Of a stretch of DNA of 64,000 bases, positions 63,641-64,000 are shown piece by piece. Below the pieces are notes generated by a model. That model was given only the letters and a program-made list of their open reading frames with translations. It had not been told where the DNA came from and did no database searches. The position numbers and the translations under genes were made by a program. The stretch is from assembly GCF_900099905.1 (NCBI RefSeq), contig NZ_FNEE01000028.1:16613-80612 (forward strand). The letters run 5' to 3'. Numbering within the stretch: the first letter of the stretch is position 1; each line of letters opens with the position of its first letter. Origin of the DNA: Mesorhizobium muleiense (GTDB lineage Bacteria; Pseudomonadota; Alphaproteobacteria; Rhizobiales; Rhizobiaceae).

Positions 63641-64000
63641 GTCCAGTTGATAGATGGGTAACACTTTGAACCGGATACATGGGTTACAGTTTTCCCCCTG
63701 TCGTGTCCGCCGCAGCGCCAAGCGGTTTGGTTGGCGCGGCGCTGCGGCGGACAAGCTTCATGCGCCTCGTGTCGAGGATCCCGAGCGGGTGGGCATGGAA
63801 GTTGAGCGCCCATTGGCCATCCTCCTCGGTTTCGGTGGCGGCGACCGCTTCGCCGGCCAGCGTCTTGGAAACGTAGACGAAGCCGCCGTTCCACCTGATC
63901 TCGCCATTGTGGCGCACGCTGCGCACTGCCGCCTCGGCCGGATAGTCGGGCTCGGGCGGTGTCGCGGGCATGGCGCGCGACGACGGGCGGTAATGCTGCG
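63641..64000 (-). mobile_element. IS481-type insertion sequence, partial
   Basis: The visible end has direct-repeated GGGTAACAC and GGGTTACAG words (63657-63690) typical of IS481-family termini, followed by the C-terminal end of a transposase read leftward. The element continues past the window, so its full length, target duplication and intactness are unknown. Confidence 0.65.
63684..64000 (-). CDS. IS481-family transposase, C-terminal part
   Basis: The frame is open to the edge. The visible 105 residues include QHYRPSSRAM, PPEPDYPAEAAVRSVRHNGE, IRWNGGFVYVSKTLAGEAVA and a final LGILDTRRMKLVR. This is the C-terminal beta region that follows the DDE integrase core in IS481-like transposases. 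The catalytic residues lie outside the window. The last 15 residues after LVRRSAAPTK are a divergent tail. Confidence 0.75.
   Translation of the reverse strand, partial: QHYRPSSRAMPATPPEPDYPAEAAVRSVRHNGEIRWNGGFVYVSKTLAGEAVAATETEEDGQWALNFHAHPLGILDTRRMKLVRRSAAPTKPLGAAADTTGGKL

Overview
The window is high-GC DNA from an alphaproteobacterium of the order Rhizobiales, most like Mesorhizobium. That placement is inferred from gene content and order: irr-fabA-fabB-fabI; rimP-nusA-ylxR-infB-rbfA-truB-(corA)-rpsO-pnp; lnt-HTH-metK-trmB; corC-ybeY-phoH-miaB-plsC-rimI-tsaB; ffs-dnaX-ybaB-recR. Sigma70-type promoters of the CTTGAN-17-CTATAT kind, Irr with its ICE box, and RIME/palindromic repeats point the same way. 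Most of the window is conserved chromosomal backbone.

Layout. 1-2.7 kb: end of a MoeB/ThiF protein, a GNAT acetyltransferase, a 2-hydroxyacid dehydrogenase and an exported SH3 protein. 2.7-6.1 kb: the iron regulator Irr, divergent from fabA-fabB-fabI, which make unsaturated fatty acids. 6.1-18.7 kb (minus strand): translation and RNA genes from rimP down to pnp, plus an rsmC-like methyltransferase. 18.8-31.1 kb: a 54-residue conserved protein, then a long minus-strand run holding tsaB, rimI, plsC, miaB, phoH, ybeY, corC, an alpha/beta hydrolase, lnt, an HTH regulator, metK and trmB. 31.3-37.6 kb: an iron operon of a 37-aa ORF, imelysin A, Bfd, bacterioferritin, a di-haem DUF1111 protein, imelysin B and a Tat-exported DUF1513 protein, behind an exact Irr ICE box. 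37.7-46.2 kb: a ferredoxin-reductase-type flavoprotein, a frameshifted gabT and a peptide ABC importer. 46.4-52.6 kb: a lytic transglycosylase, recR, a SleB-like hydrolase, ybaB, dnaX and the SRP RNA. 52.9-58.7 kb: HIT protein, nudC, a Dabb protein, GST, hydrolase, pheA, kdsB and a membrane cytochrome c. 58.7-59.8 kb: about 1.1 kb with no recognisable gene, most of it flanked by 20-bp direct repeats. 59.8-63.6 kb: tandem yejA-like binding proteins. 63.6-64 kb: the end of an IS481-type element.

The iron operon is the most coherent candidate system. Irr is encoded at 2.7-3.1 kb in the same window and its consensus operator overlaps a promoter-like sequence at 37.55 kb. The operon joins cytoplasmic storage (Bfr plus its release ferredoxin Bfd) with a predicted periplasmic set: two imelysins, a c-type di-haem protein and a Tat-exported beta-propeller. 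The 37-aa ORF, with an excellent Shine-Dalgarno sequence, sits between operator and imelysin A and looks undescribed.

Other points of interest are a promoter followed by a terminator-like hairpin ahead of rimP-nusA-infB, a family of 126-189 bp palindromic repeats (five full copies, one fragment, and one half copy apparently split by the IS), the gabT frameshift, and the direct-repeat-flanked segment after the cytochrome c gene. No CRISPR array, tRNA, rRNA, prophage or recognisable defence system was seen.
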